A DNA stretch of 64,000 nucleotides from Welwitschia mirabilis (Eukaryota > Gnetophyta > Gnetopsida > Welwitschiales), in NCBI GenBank assembly GCA_051453625.1, contig JBOZIK010000001.1, positions 128,144,007 through 128,208,006 on the forward strand. Reading direction: 5' to 3'. The notes beneath the pieces were generated by a model. It did no database searches and had not been told where the DNA came from. It saw only the letters and a list, made by a program, of their open reading frames with translations. Of this stretch, positions 12,060 to 23,889 are shown piece after piece; position 1 is the stretch's first letter, and every line of letters starts with the position of its first letter. The translations under genes and the position numbers were made by a program.

Positions 12060-12350
12060 ATTTTAAAGTTATATTTTATCATAGCAAATCTTTTTCTAGA
12101 GCTCAAATGAACTATACCACTATAGAGAAAGAGATGTTGGCCATTATCTTTTGCCTTGATTCCCTTCAACATTATCTTTTGGGCTTTCATACTAATGTTT
12201 ATACTAACTATGCTACCATTCATTACCTCATGATCAAAAAAGATTCTAGTGCATGTTTGATTATATGGATCATTCTTATGCAAGAGTTTAACTTCACCAT
12301 CATAGATAAAGCAGGGAAGCATAATTCTATTTTTGATCACTTATCTTAAC
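12060..12350 (+). pseudogene. P1 RNase H, second copy, partial
   Basis: Matches 10637-10930 closely: the same FKVI-YHSKS, RAQMNYTTIEKEMLAIIF, HYLLGFHTNVYT and IDKAGKHNS blocks, with roughly one base in ten different by eye. The reading frame 12065-12349 is open except at the gap, better than the first copy. The upstream half of RNase H and the RT would lie in the gap. The two copies differ too much to be one allele assembled twice. Confidence 0.85.
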
Positions 12351-12359
12351 TTTCTTATC

Positions 12360-13665
12360 CTTCAAATGATTATATTATTGATGATTCATTTACTGATGAA
12401 TATCTTTTCACTATTTTTTCTTCTTATCCTCCTTCTTATCATGCAGACATGGTTAATTATCTTATTACCACAAAAACACCATAACATTAGACCTATAAAT
12501 AATGCAAATATTTTCTGCATATGATAGGTAACTATGAGTGGATAGAGCTACATTTGTACCATAAGTGTAAAGATCAAATCATGAGAAAATGTGTTCCTAA
12601 TTGGGAGATATCTCACATCCTTCATCTTTGTTATGGTGGTATTTTTCTTTAGTAGACATAAAATTGAGATGAAAATCCTCCATTCTGGTTTTTATTGGCC
12701 TTCTCTTTTTCATGATTCTTTTGATTTTACTAGAAAGTGTAATCCTTGTTAGCATTATGGTAGCCTTGGTTTTTACAATAAATTCTCCTTAGACCTATTA
12801 TTGAGTGTGAGCCTTTTGATTGTTGGGGTATTTATTTTGTAGGCCTTATTCATCCACTTTTCTTCCAATACATATTACATTTTAGTTATTCTAGATTACA
12901 TGACTAAATGGGTTGGAGTCATACTTATTTCTTTGAATGATGTTTGAACTATCTATCATTTTCTTAGAACTCATATCTTTCAGAGATTTAATTTTCATAA
13001 AGTTATCATTAATGATCAAGGTAATCATTTTATTAATCAAATTTCTAAGAAACTTCTTTTTTCCATTGGTATAGAACATAGAGTAGCTTGTGCTTATCAT
13101 CCTCAAACTAATGGATAGGCTAAAAATGCCAACGAGAAAATAAAGAAAATGTTATAAAAAATTGTCTCTGCTAATAAAAAGTCTTGGGCTTATAAACTTA
13201 ATGATGTACTTTGGGATTACTGTACTACTTGGCATACTTCTCTTGGTTTTTCATCTTACAAACTTATGTATGATAAAGTTTGTGTTTTATTAGTTAATGT
13301 GTGTTACAATCCTTATAATGCATCTCATTAACTTAATCTTGTGGACTTTGATGAACACCTAAATATAGATTAACCCAATTAGATCATCTTAATGAAAAAA
13401 GAACTTGTGTCATAAATCATCAATTAACTTATAAATCCTAAGCAAATTCAAATATGATTAAAATATTTTTCATAAAAAGTTTGAACTCAGTCAAATTGTC
13501 TTATTATATAACACTAGACTTCATCTTTTAAATAACAAATTGACTTTTAAATGGTTAAATCCTTATCTTGAAGAGAAAGTGCATCTTAATGACTCACTTA
13601 AAATTTTATACTTAAAGATTAGAGAGATTTAAAATGTTAATAGGCAAAAGTTAAAATTATATGAG
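12360..13665 (+). pseudogene. P1 integrase, second copy, with C-terminus (decayed)
   Basis: Second integrase copy, complete to its end. The HHCC region keeps RKCNPC; the core has GIYFVGLI (first Asp to Tyr), INDQGNHFIN (second Asp kept) and YHPQTNG with the following Glu again Lys. The C-terminal domain is visible at 13480-13665 (NNKLTFKWLNPYLEEKVHL ... VNRQKLKLYEG), the form seen in OTA-clade elements and equal to the minus-strand copies at 34562, 38119 and 53165. Frameshifts and stops exclude function. Confidence 0.85.
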
Positions 13666-15434
13666 GGATCTTTAAATGCAACTATGAACATGATAGAAGC
13701 ACTTGTTTTGGAGGTTCCCTTCGATGAGGAGGATTTCCTTCCTATTATTGTCTGAGTTATTTTTTAGCCTATTCTTTTGGTTAATATTATGATGTTATCT
13801 AATTATCTTTCAAACTTGACTTATGTATTACTTTATGTGGTTTTATAATTAGTTTTATACTTGGTCATTTATAGGTGATAAGTTGAGACATTCCCATGTC
13901 TATGGACTTCATTTGAAGGAAGATGTCTTAGTTTCTTATGTTTTTTTAATGGTATTAAAGTCTTAGGTTGTTTGAAAGTGTTCTTTTATATCTTTTATCT
14001 TACTTATTACCTTCGTATTTTTTGAGTATGTGATCATGTGGGAATTTTTTGAGGAAAAAAGAAAAAAGAGAAATAATGACCATGAGCTATTATTTTTTTT
14101 CTTAAAAAAAAATTACATGATTACCATGATGTTCTACTATACCAAGGTAAATATTTTCAAAAGGAATCTTTGAAAGTGTTGGTAGCTATGAGAACTCCAT
14201 TGGAGGGTCAATTAGCCATGCTTCGTAGGTCCTTACTCCTTTGATAGTGGTTGCACTTTCCTCATCATGAAAAAAGAAATAAACTTTAAGGTTAGGGATC
14301 AGTGGTGTTCTTGGTATCATTAAAGGCATTTCTTATTTTCTAGACTTTTAGTTTTCCCACTTGATCATTTCACTTTTGGATATTTGGGTGAGTTTGTGAG
14401 GTGAGAGTAGGTAAGTTCATTTCTAAGTAACTCTTGATTTTAACATTTATTATTTTATGCACTTGAAACTTTAGATATCATCATAACCATTACCTTCTCG
14501 AGTGAACTTTCTGAAGTATATACATCTTGTTATGCATATTTACTTAGGTAATATTATGACGTTTTTCTTGGAATTTTGCTAGGTTAGTAATTAGAATAAG
14601 TAGATAATATTCTCCTTATTCTTTATGCCTATTTTCACTCTGTCTTTGTTTGGTTTTTGAGTTTAGAATTTTAAATTCATTTTTCTATTTTCTTATTCTT
14701 TTGTAAGACCTTAATCATTTAGTAGTTTTCTTATTATTCTATTATGTTCATTTTTTAAAAAGAACATTTAAAAAGTTTTAAAAGAACATATTTTCCATTT
14801 TGATCTTTTTATGAGTTCCCTTGTAGCTTATAGAGGTCTAAGTTTACCATTCTCTTATTTTCTATTTGGGCACAGTTACATAGTTTTTCTTATAGGTTTT
14901 AACCTAGATATTTTATTTTCTATAGCCATAGTTTTTCTTTTCTTATTTGTTTGTCTCTTTTTCTTTGGTTTTCTTAGTTTTCTATGTGATTTTATGTCTT
15001 TCTATATTTTTCTTTTTAGAACTACTACCTAAACAATCATATCTAAGCCTAACTTTTTTTGGCTAATCTTTTTCTTTATAAAAATATTTTTGATGTCCCA
15101 TCATCCGCTAGTGTCATCTTCTCTAGTTAAACTTTTTCTTTTTAAAAATCTTTTTGATACATCATTGTCCACCTGGTTATCTAGATGACACTAGTGGACA
15201 ATGGACTGATTTTTTCTGAAAGTCATCCTAGGGCTATTATCTGAATGACGTGACTAGATAATAGTGTGATAAAATTGTGGCTCAAATGCTTTTTCCTCAT
15301 TTTCTCTCATTTTCTTATTATTTTCCTTCATTCTTTTAAGATATGATGACCCCTCTGGTTAGTAAAAATATTCTATAACTTGTCCCACTCAGTTTCATTG
15401 CTAGATTCATGAGTTTTTATTAGATTTGAAAAAA
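13666..15434 (+). mobile_element. P1 post-pol spacer
   Basis: About 1.7 kb between the integrase end and ORF3. A short frame, SLNATMNMIEALVLEVPFDEEDF, continues past the integrase. Positions 14140-14240 match the minus-strand M0 (37540-37640) and M2 (52560-52690) spacers, including the TAGCTATGAGAACTCCATTG block, so the spacer is a fixed part of the element. A hydrophobic open frame at 14811-15032 has no support beyond being open. Inverted repeats at 15163-15203 and 15234-15264 are listed under findings. No gene is supported here. Confidence 0.6.
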
Positions 15435-17246
15435 TGAGGTATGTTTCTCTCTCCTCCTATTTTTCATTGTTTTCTCCCATTTTTCAAGCTTTTGATGTGC
15501 ATTTTTCATGTATATCATTTAGTTTTTCATGCTCTTTATTTTAGGACTTATAGATTTGAATTTCATGGCATATTTTTTGAGTTGTAAGCATTTTTTCATT
15601 TCATGAGGTATTTTTAGATTTTCACCTTTTGCACTTATTTTCTTACAAACTACAAATCAAAACATAGTGGTCCTTTAGGCAAAATTGATCAGTTTGACAT
15701 GTTCTAGAACTTTTCTAGATTAGATTTTTTTCATTTTAGCACTTCGAATTTTTACTTTATGTGGAGCCCACTAAAAATACTATTTTCTCACTTTTTATGT
15801 CTTTCTCCATTTTTCCCTTATGTTTAGGAAATTTGGGATGCATTGGATCTTTTGGAGGAGTTGAACATATTTTCAATAGTTTTGCTAGTTTTTCGTTGAT
15901 TTCAAGGGTTGTTATTGCATATCCATGCGATGTTTTTAACTTGTCGATCTATTTTTACACAATGATTTTTGTGCTTTTGATTGAGTAGGTCCTGTATGCA
16001 TAGATCTAGATAGGCCAAGATTAAGGCTAAGCCTATAGAGTAGGAGGCAAGCACTTTAGTAGAGCTAAAGATTAAACATGTGGAACCCACACATCCACCA
16101 CCTTCACATAGTCGATCTTGGAGCATTTAGACTACTAGCATCTAGGTTAAGCGGCATTTTGAAGATTTTATAAGCTATATAAAGCATGAGGTATATCAAA
16201 GGTTGATAGATTTATGGCTCTATTGGATCATAGATGTGCATAGATCTTATTATGTGTTAGACACGAGAGAATTTTATGATACCATGCACATAAAGAGATG
16301 ACCTGACACTCATGGTCAGCTTTAGGACATGATAGTCGCTTTTATTTGAGATCATGAGATAGCTATTTTCTCATCCCACGTTGTAGTTATTATAGATCTT
16401 AGAGGGATTGGAAGTATGCACATTTATTTAGCTAGTGAAATAGAGAAGCATTAAGCCTATGACACTATTTTAGACATACCAGCTGACTTGATGACTGATT
16501 GACTAGGGATAAATGTTACCTAGCTAAGAGTATTACATAGAGGATTGATTCATAACATCAGTCCATCATTTCATAATAGTTATGCCATGGTTATACACCT
16601 TTAGATTTTGGCAGTTTTTCAATAGGGAAAGAAGATGGACTTGCTAACTTTTATCTAGAGGAGACTCAGATCCATGATAGAGGAATGATACCTATAGACA
16701 CTTGGTTATTCATGCCTCTTCTCAGCTCTTTTTAGATGATTTAGAATACCATAGCCCATGGATAAGTAGCACATTTTACACATCCAGATATCTTCTTGCT
16801 ATTTACAGGACATGGGTATATAGGTTTCAGGAGAGGCAGAGAGACCTGAGGTATAGAGACCTGTGGTTGGAGCTTCGCTAGAGTAGATTCAGGCTCTATG
16901 ATCTAAGACCACTGAGACCATCATAGGTTTTATGGACAGGGGTATCTAGGAACTTGATCAGAGGATCCAAACTTTTGAGCAGATAATTGAGCAGTGGATT
17001 CTATCCATTAAGAGAAAAGTACAAAACAGGGAGGACTAGATGGTGGACATGCACCAACGTGTTCTCTCTATTTAGCAGAGTGTGACTATAGATATTCCTG
17101 AGATGGTTCGTGTCTAGGGTGATGAGACAGTCAGATCCATTATCACATCTCTAGATGTCCATCTCCCCATGGATCTTGAACATTCCCCTTCTTCTCTCCC
17201 TACTCCTGAGCTAGTCGTCGAGCTATAGTTTATCATGCATAGATGA
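15435..17246 (+). pseudogene. P1 ORF3: post-pol protein with a split start codon region (decayed)
   Basis: Exon 1 would supply ATG-AG at 15435-15438, followed by a GTATGT donor; exon 2 starts at 15989 after TTGATTGAGTAG and stays in one frame to the TGA at 17244-17246, about 418 codons interrupted only by stops. Near the start lies a Pro/Ser stretch (THPPPSHS). A core follows with TREFYDTMHIK, IIDLRGIGSMHIYLAS and ILDIPADL, shared with M0 ORF3. Next comes a heptad-like stretch near 16917-17060 (ELDQRIQTFEQIIEQWI, IKRKVQ) that may form a coiled coil, and a Pro/Ser-rich tail. No signal peptide or membrane span is evident, so it does not look like an envelope protein. The REFY block resembles plant transposon-associated proteins. 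Function unknown. Confidence 0.65.
15439..15988 (+). other. Candidate intron in P1 ORF3
   Basis: A canonical donor (ATGAG|GTATGT) and acceptor (pyrimidine-rich stretch, TTGATTGAGTAG|GT) bound a 550-base segment rich in T. The M0 copy on the other strand keeps both sites at the same places with a 549-base interval (36349-35801). Joining places the start ATG in frame with the long ORF3 frame in both copies. The sites are read by eye; no transcript evidence. Confidence 0.5.
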
Positions 17247-17761
17247 GGAGAGTGATTTTGCATTATATTTTTTATCTTTACTCTATCCTTTTTGTACTTA
17301 AAAAAAATCTCTGTTGATATTATATAGACATATCATTTTTCTAGCATGGTGTATTCGTTTTCTCTGATTTTACATGATTATCTTTTGATTCTCATGATAA
17401 GGATTTATTTGTACTTGAGCAAATTTTCTATTCTTAACTATTTATTTCAATGGGGGTTGTTTATTATATTTAACTGATTATTTTTAAAAATAAAATTATA
17501 TCACATGTTCCAGATTTCAAAACTTTTTTTGAGCACTTTATCCCTTCCATCGTCTAGACAATGATGTAAAAGAGCAACTACTAAGCTTATGATAAGTGTT
17601 TTATCCACTTTTTTTGATTTTTCAAAAATTTAATTTTGTATCTCTGTAATGTACAAATATTTTAGAGATAATTTCCTCATGTATCCTAGTTGTTTTATTA
17701 TCTAATAAGTTGGCTTACAAGCATGATTTACCACCTACTTTTATTAGGGACTGATAAGGCT

Positions 17762-17774
17762 AAGTGAGGGGCTA
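17762..17774 (+). promoter_or_regulatory. P1 polypurine tract
   Basis: AAGTGAGGGG then CTA sits directly before the 3' LTR. The complement of the same string (TAGCCCC...CTTA) stands beside the 3' LTRs of M1 (42777) and M2 (50964), preceded in each by the same GGACTGATAAGG-like segment. Conservation in three elements supports plus-strand priming here. Confidence 0.7.
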
Positions 17775-18172
17775 TGTTACGCTACCAACTTATGCATATT
17801 TGATAGGGTATTTTAAGTTTTTTTAAGGTACACAGATAGGTAAATGCTTAATTTTCATGATAATGGAGAGCTAGGATGAAAAGGACGGAAACATGAAAAA
17901 TCTCTATGATAATTTACAGCATTTTGAATAAATATGAATACTTTATATTTCTGAAGATAACTTCCTGCAAACATTGAAGCTAATGTAATAATTGAAGAAT
18001 AATTAAAGGTCATCATTCGTCTAATCATTCAAAAGATTATACGGATAACTGTGCCAACTGGATGCTAAATTAAGTCTTTCTAATAGTTGATGTGGATTGA
18101 TTATGAAGTGGCATTATCTTCTATATCAGCTGGACAACACTGTTATAATGTCTGAACTAAACATTCATCAAA
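17775..18172 (+). mobile_element. P1 3' LTR, truncated
   Basis: Starts TGTTACGCTACCAAC and follows the 5' LTR for about 400 bases, to ACATTCATCAAA, then departs abruptly. The remaining ~690 bases, including TATA and the end, are missing, so the right target duplication cannot be read. Confidence 0.8.
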
Positions 18173-20509
18173 AATCTGAAATTTACTAATTTACTTTGAT
18201 TTTTAGAAGAGAAGAAAGAAGAGAGAATAATGAATGAATAAATAGATAATTTTAACCTCAGATAAATGTAAATAACATATCTAAAATAATCTACTACTAT
18301 TTCAAAAAATAAAATAGAAATTTATGATCATTAACCTTAGAAAAAAGGTGAAATCATGAGAAAATGTACTAGAAAAATGAAAAGAATAGAGGAAATAGGA
18401 AAGAAAAGGAATGAAACACATAATTTCTTTGAGATGGAGTGACCAAACATGAAAAATTACAATATGCTATAATAGGTATTAAATGTATAAAAATCTAATT
18501 ACCACTAATTATGCAACATGCTATAAGAACTCTAACTAAATGGGAAGAAAAGCATGATAAAAATGCATAAATAAAGTAATAAAAAAACATAAATAAAATA
18601 AAATTTATTAATTTTACATAAAATTATAGACTTTTTTATTAGTCTATAATCCAATTGCTTATAAAATTTAATGCCTTCTCCTCCTCCTACATCAACCGAT
18701 CACATGTCCTTTACTATCCCCACAATTCCCTTTAGATTGATGAAAATGGAAGAAAAGTTGAGGGAACATGGAATATAAAATGATGTAGGAGGTCTAAAAT
18801 GGATTTATATAATAATAAAGAATTTTAATAAATAATGTAAAAGGTTTCTAAAGTTTATATAAATAGAAGACCAACTTGAAAGTAAAGAATTATGAGAGAA
18901 ATGAGGTAGAAAATCTCCTTCCGATGCTTAAGAATGGCTTAAATCACATAAAAATATCATAACTTAAATATAATAACATTTATATTTAATTTTACATATT
19001 AAATTTAATCTTTAGAGGTGCACTTGGATTAGTTTTAGGCCAAGGAGTTGTTAAAACCATAAAATTTTCACATGTGATCCATGCTTGGCTAAGTAAAGCT
19101 CTTAAATTGTGCTGTAGCACTAACTTACTCATGAAATAATTCTATAGTGTTATAGGTGCTTTGAAAAGTAAACTACCTTAACTTTCAAAAATTAAATTGA
19201 CTTAACTTTATTTATTATAACTGATATTACATGAAAATATTAAATTTGACTTAAAAATAACTAGAACTATATAAATTATAGCTTTAAGAATGTAAATTTC
19301 TAAGGTAATAATGTCCTGAACGGATTTGATGTCATTTAATGTCATGCATCTAGTGTTAAAATAAGTTTGAATCATTGAATTAGCAAGTGAGTGGGATACA
19401 ATAATGGAAAAGGGACTATGAAATATTTTTAGAGTAATTAGATTAAAGTAATCCTTCATGATCTATTTTATCACCCTTGGTATCAATATCTTGATTGCAA
19501 TCATCATAAGGAGCTCAAACTAGATCATAATGCATTATTTTAAAATTAATAAGTATTTGCAATACCTGTCATCTAAAAAGTGTAAAAATATCTCTAGTTG
19601 TAATGTTGTAGTTTGAAAAGTAATGTAAAATAACTATTAATACCTTATTTCATAAAAACGTTAAGCTTCATCAATTTTAAATAGAATGAGAACACCTTAT
19701 GGATATTAGGCTTAATATTATCTCATTATCCAAGTTCTTATATTTAGAGACTTCAAGGTTCTCTCTCCATTATTTTTTTTATAGATCAGATTTAAAGGAG
19801 AAAAAAACATGAAATGATGATAAAGAAGAGAAGAGAAAGAGGATGAATAGGAAAAAAAGAAGAAATCTTCTGAACAATCAATGACGTAAGTAGAGGCATT
19901 TACTATAAGTGCATTAGAGCACTAGCTTCATTATCTCAAGAGATGCCTTTCATTCCCTACTACTAGACCTTCTCATCTATATTAAATAGTTACATAGTCA
20001 TCATTTTAATGTAATAGAGATACTATGTGATTGACTTGAATACCAATTTAAATTGGAGTTTGATGTGATCACACAAATTACTCTATCTTCAAGTGATACC
20101 ATTCTATTTTATTGTGTATCTTTTCTTTACTTTATACCTTTATGATTATCATTAATAATACAAGGGGAGAGGATATGATATATTATGAACATGTTACATC
20201 ATGTATGAAGTAATGAATAGGTTATCTACATTATGTATGTCATTTTTCATGTTTTTCATTCTCAATATAGATTTGTGCTTTATGTTTTAATGTTTATTTC
20301 ATATATAGTTTTGACGAATATTGATCTTTCCTATATAATTTATATTATTTTTGCTCCATTAATATGCTTATCAAATCTACAGCACTTCCTAACATAAGTT
20401 CTTATATTTGTTTAAAATTTAGATGGGATGATATTTATGAAAATGGGGATATTATGCTTAAATGATTAATGTCTTAAACTTATATATATTCCTTGTTTAT
20501 ACCTTCTAT
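18173..20509. other. No gene recognised
   Basis: AT-rich filler with purine-rich stretches (19795-19865) and no coding-like frame longer than the chance expectation; the 83-codon frame at 19208-19459 shows no motif. No repeat elsewhere in the window was recognised for it. Confidence 0.5.
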
Positions 20510-20877
20510 GTAATGTAAAATTAAACTAACAAATTCACCTTAAAATAGATGAAAGTGTAATGAACAAAGAAATATGAAACTCATTTTAATTTCATAAGGA
20601 CTTTCAATTGACACTTTTAGCTTCATCAATGCTAAATAAAAGGTCTTGATATGATGGCCTATCTAGGTCATACTACCTTTAAGGTCTAGTCTGTGGAGAT
20701 ACTAGGGGTTTAGCAATTTTGTCAAAGACTTTAAAATGATTTGACTCTTTAACATGAGTCTTTTGCAAGGGTCATACTACTTGAAGGAGTATTATGTTAT
20801 TAATTCAAGTTTTAAAAAACCACATTTAACCTTAAAAAATGATGGCAGTTCATAGATAATGTTTTGGGATTATTATA
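20510..20877 (-). mobile_element. C1 3' LTR (candidate)
   Basis: Matches the tandem units at 30285-31712: GCTTCATCAATGCTAAAT-AAGGTCTTGATATGATGGCC, AAGGTCTAGTCTGTGGA, then a TAAAAAATGATGG...TTTTGGGATTATTATA end. Read on the minus strand it would begin TATAATAATCCC, a decayed form of the TGTGATAACCCC start seen at 31712, preceded by a purine-rich AAGAGGAAGA. The left edge is uncertain. Confidence 0.5.
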
Positions 20878-21199
20878 GAATCTTCCTCTTAAGCTTGTTA
20901 TTCATCCTCAAACTACTATTATTCCATGAAAACATCTTGTTACTAGGTTTGTTTAGCTTTAAAATATTTATTCTCATCATGCTCCTCTACATTAGTTAAG
21001 AGTTTATTAATTTTTGTCATTATTCACAAATAACTTTAAATCATTATATCTTATAAGTTTTTCATTTTTCTAACTGAATCTATTATAACAAGACCATTAT
21101 ATTAGGACTTCTTTTATCATTTTTCCACTTAGTTTCTTTTTTCTGCACCCCTTAACATCAACCTCTTTTATTATAAAGTGAATTTATATCTTAGTAAAA

Positions 21200-22360
21200 G
21201 TTTCTTCCAATCAATAACATAATCATAAAATTTTACTTAATAATATGATTTAAAAAGGATAACATGAAAAACTAGGTGAGCATGAGACCATTTTTCTAGG
21301 ATATTAATTTTATATGTCAATTCTCCTTTTCTTTGGATAATATAAAAAGACCAATAAAACCATGGTACTAATTTACCATATTTACCTAGATTTAAGTCTA
21401 TTTATCCATGCTTACCTCTTAGTAATACTTGATTACTAACTTGAAAGACATGATGGAAGTGTATTTGATTTAAGTACTTATTATATATATCTTGTACACC
21501 CTACTTTTGCACTTTATTAATTATTTCTTCCATGTTTTAAATTTCTTATTTTTTCCCCTCATGTCTTTATGCTAGATTTGATCAAATCATTAATGTTGCA
21601 TAGTTTATTCTATGCATTATCTTAACTGAAGAATATTTAATGAAGGCTTGGTATTCTTAGCTATAAGAAAATTCTACAAGACAAAGTTAATCCTTTCATC
21701 TTTCTGGTTTTCTTACCATTTAACTTTACAAGATATCTTCCAAGACTTAATTTACCTATTTTATTTATCTATCTATTTTTGAATGCAATGTCATACTAAA
21801 ACATGCCTATGCACCTAATTGTTTAAAGAATTTTTGTTAAAAAATTGATATAGATTTTTGATATCTGTCAAAGAAAATAATTTTAGGAACTTCATGTAAA
21901 TTGAAATGCTTACTTTATGAACTTATTTATATTTTTCTTGTTAGTGGCTATAGTTTTAGTTAGGATGAAGTATGTTATCTTGATTAGCCAATTAACACAT
22001 ACAAATATAGCATTATGCTCTTTAATAATCTTTGGCAAATTATCATAAAATCCATTGTGATTTCTACCCATTTCCAAAACCTTACCCATAAGAGTTTTAG
22101 GAAGTGTATTAGGTTTTATTATTCCAACTTAATGGCTTGGCATACAGGATAAAATTTTATGAAATGTTTAACTTGTAAAGTCATTCTTAGCTAGTAATAC
22201 TACTTTTCTAAAGTGATATATGCTTTTATAAATCCTAGATTACCTATATGTAGAATGCTATATGCCTCTAAAGGCAATTAGGGATACCAATGTCTTATAG
22301 AAATACAAACTTATTTTATTCTGATTAATATCTCATTCATTATTAGGTACAGGGAGCTAT
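21200..22360 (-). pseudogene. C1 integrase (decayed)
   Basis: Minus-strand reading shows FYPVCQAIKLE near 22150, the second pair of the HHCC site with its first Cys now Tyr. The core then starts at MDFI (Asp codon at 22050-22052), LPKIIKEHNAIFVCVNWLIK-THFI-like, as in Ty3 chromovirus integrases. Stops and frame changes are frequent. A homologous stretch in C2 lies at 32760-32960. Confidence 0.7.
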
Positions 22361-22559
22361 TTCTTGATTTTTCACAAGTTTGTTTGAGATTTCTTTAAAT
22401 ACCCCATCTTATGGTACTTTATTTTTAGTATTTTTTACCATTTTAGGATTTATTGTATAAATAAACATGTATCACATTTGGTTAAGAGCATTTCTGACTT
22501 TGTTTTTTTTCTTATTAGGTGTAGATTTAAGGTAAAACTTATACTCAACTAGTAATTTT

Positions 22560-22800
22560 ATCATATTCAAAATATGATGTTTCTATAAAAATTTTAAACT
22601 TTTATGGTTAGTCTTTATTTAAAATTTACCTTCTAAAAGATAATGTCATAATACTTTTAATGCATGAATAATGGCTAATAGTTCTAAGTTATCAACTAAA
22701 TAATTACATTTATGCTTGTTTTATTTGCATGATTCATAGGTAATTAATCTTACTTCTTGCATTAATAATACACCTTTTCACTTTATAAAAGCCTCTATTA
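22560..22800 (-). pseudogene. C1 RNase H (decayed)
   Basis: Minus-strand frame gives HKCNYLVDNLELLAIIHALKVL-HYLLEGKF-IKTNHKS, the DLELAAVVHALK ... HYL-G ... TDHKSL segment of Ty3 RNase H. The Asp of the TDH block is Asn. At least two stops (W to TGA, Q/E to TAA) break it. C2 carries the same segment at about 33380-33520. Confidence 0.75.
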
Positions 22801-22949
22801 CTATGATGAATTCTTTATCCATCTATAAAATCTTCAAATTTAGGGTTGATATTAATAGGAGCTTAATTTTAAGAAAAACTTCTCTATGCCTTTCATTAAA
22901 ATGGAATGGTACTTTGTCTTTTATTAAATATGTCATTGGGCTTCTAATT

Positions 22950-23570
22950 TTTTAGAATTCTTAAATGAAATACCTATAAAAACTTACAAGATTAAGGAAA
23001 ATTCTTACTTCAATGGGAATTTTTGGTTTGTCCATTTCCTTACAACTTACACCTTGTTAGCATTAGTTTTAATGTCTTCTTTAGATATAATATATTCTAG
23101 TTAGTAAATGGACTCTTTACACATTTTATTCAAGTAACTACAATGCTAACTTTAGATGTTAAATATGGTTATCCCTGCTCTTATAGTAAACTAGACTATC
23201 ATCCATAATAATAATAAACTGGTTTAAATAGGAGTGAAAAATATTAGTCATCAATGTCATAAATGTAGTAGGAGCATTTGTAAGTCTACAAGATATTATT
23301 ATGAATTTATAATGATCATATCTAATTTTAAAGCTATTTTTGAAATGTCTTCTTCCTTTATGTATATTTAATAATAGCCTAACTTCAAATCAATCTTGAT
23401 AAAATAGCTTGCTTCCTATAATTAATTAAAAATATCATTAATTTGAGGTAAGGAATATTTTTTCTTTATTGTTATCTTGTCCAACTAATGATAATCTATG
23501 TAGATCCTAAGGGATCCATCTTTCTTTTTAAAAAATAATGCTAGGGCTTCCCAAGATAATATGCTAGGCA
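22950..23570 (-). pseudogene. pol: C1 reverse transcriptase (decayed, DD kept)
   Basis: Minus-strand reading runs [44 protein letters not shown], a LVDLQMLLLHL stretch that is the NAPATFM block in a shifted frame, and IIIIMDDSLVYYKSR. Both catalytic Asp codons survive at 23198-23203. The order and spacing fit Ty3 reverse transcriptases. Several TAA/TAG codons replace Gln. It is homologous to C2 33840-34450. Confidence 0.85.
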
Positions 23571-23889
23571 TAATTTTGTTTTGATTAATCAATTATTGAA
23601 TTTTTAAGTTTTTTTTTTGAGTTTAATGATTAAGAATCTATAAGGTGCTCAAGAGTGAGTTGTGTGCTTTGAATGAGATTGATTGCATGTACAAATTTTA
23701 TCTTTGATGATAATCCAACTTTATATTTAAATATTTTCTAAAATTCATATAATTGGTTTGGCAATAATACTTTATCTTATTTTGTCACTATGGCACAAAA
23801 TAACTATGTTATCTTCTTGGCTTTCTTTATTTTTTTATTTGTCATGAATTGAATATGTTTCCTTATTTTCGTCCTTTAAAGATCTGATC

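Larger units (their letters stand above)
5162..18172 (+). mobile_element. P1: Ty3/gypsy (OTA, Athila/Tat-like) LTR retrotransposon, decayed
   Basis: A complete order of parts is visible: 5' LTR, tRNA-Asp primer site, gag with zinc knuckle, aspartic protease, reverse transcriptase, RNase H, integrase, a long post-pol spacer, ORF3, polypurine tract and a 3' LTR truncated to ~400 bases. Integrase downstream of RNase H places it in Ty3/gypsy. The tRNA-Asp primer site and an ORF after pol point to the Athila/Tat side of the superfamily. The element is nested in the R1 LTR. GGAGT (5157-5161) would be its left target duplication, but the right side is lost. Every ORF carries multiple stops, so it is not autonomous. 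Confidence 0.85.

Noticed and set aside
14811-15032. 73-codon hydrophobic plus-strand frame
   Set aside because: Phe/Leu/Ser-rich because the sequence is T-rich; it lies in the non-coding spacer and is not conserved as a frame in M0 or M2.
15996-17246. ORF3 as an envelope gene
   Set aside because: Post-pol position would fit, but no signal peptide, membrane anchor or cleavage site is visible; the REFY and coiled-coil-like parts point elsewhere.
19208-19459. 83-codon minus-strand frame
   Set aside because: No motif, no repeat partner, Ile/Leu/Ser composition expected from AT-rich DNA.
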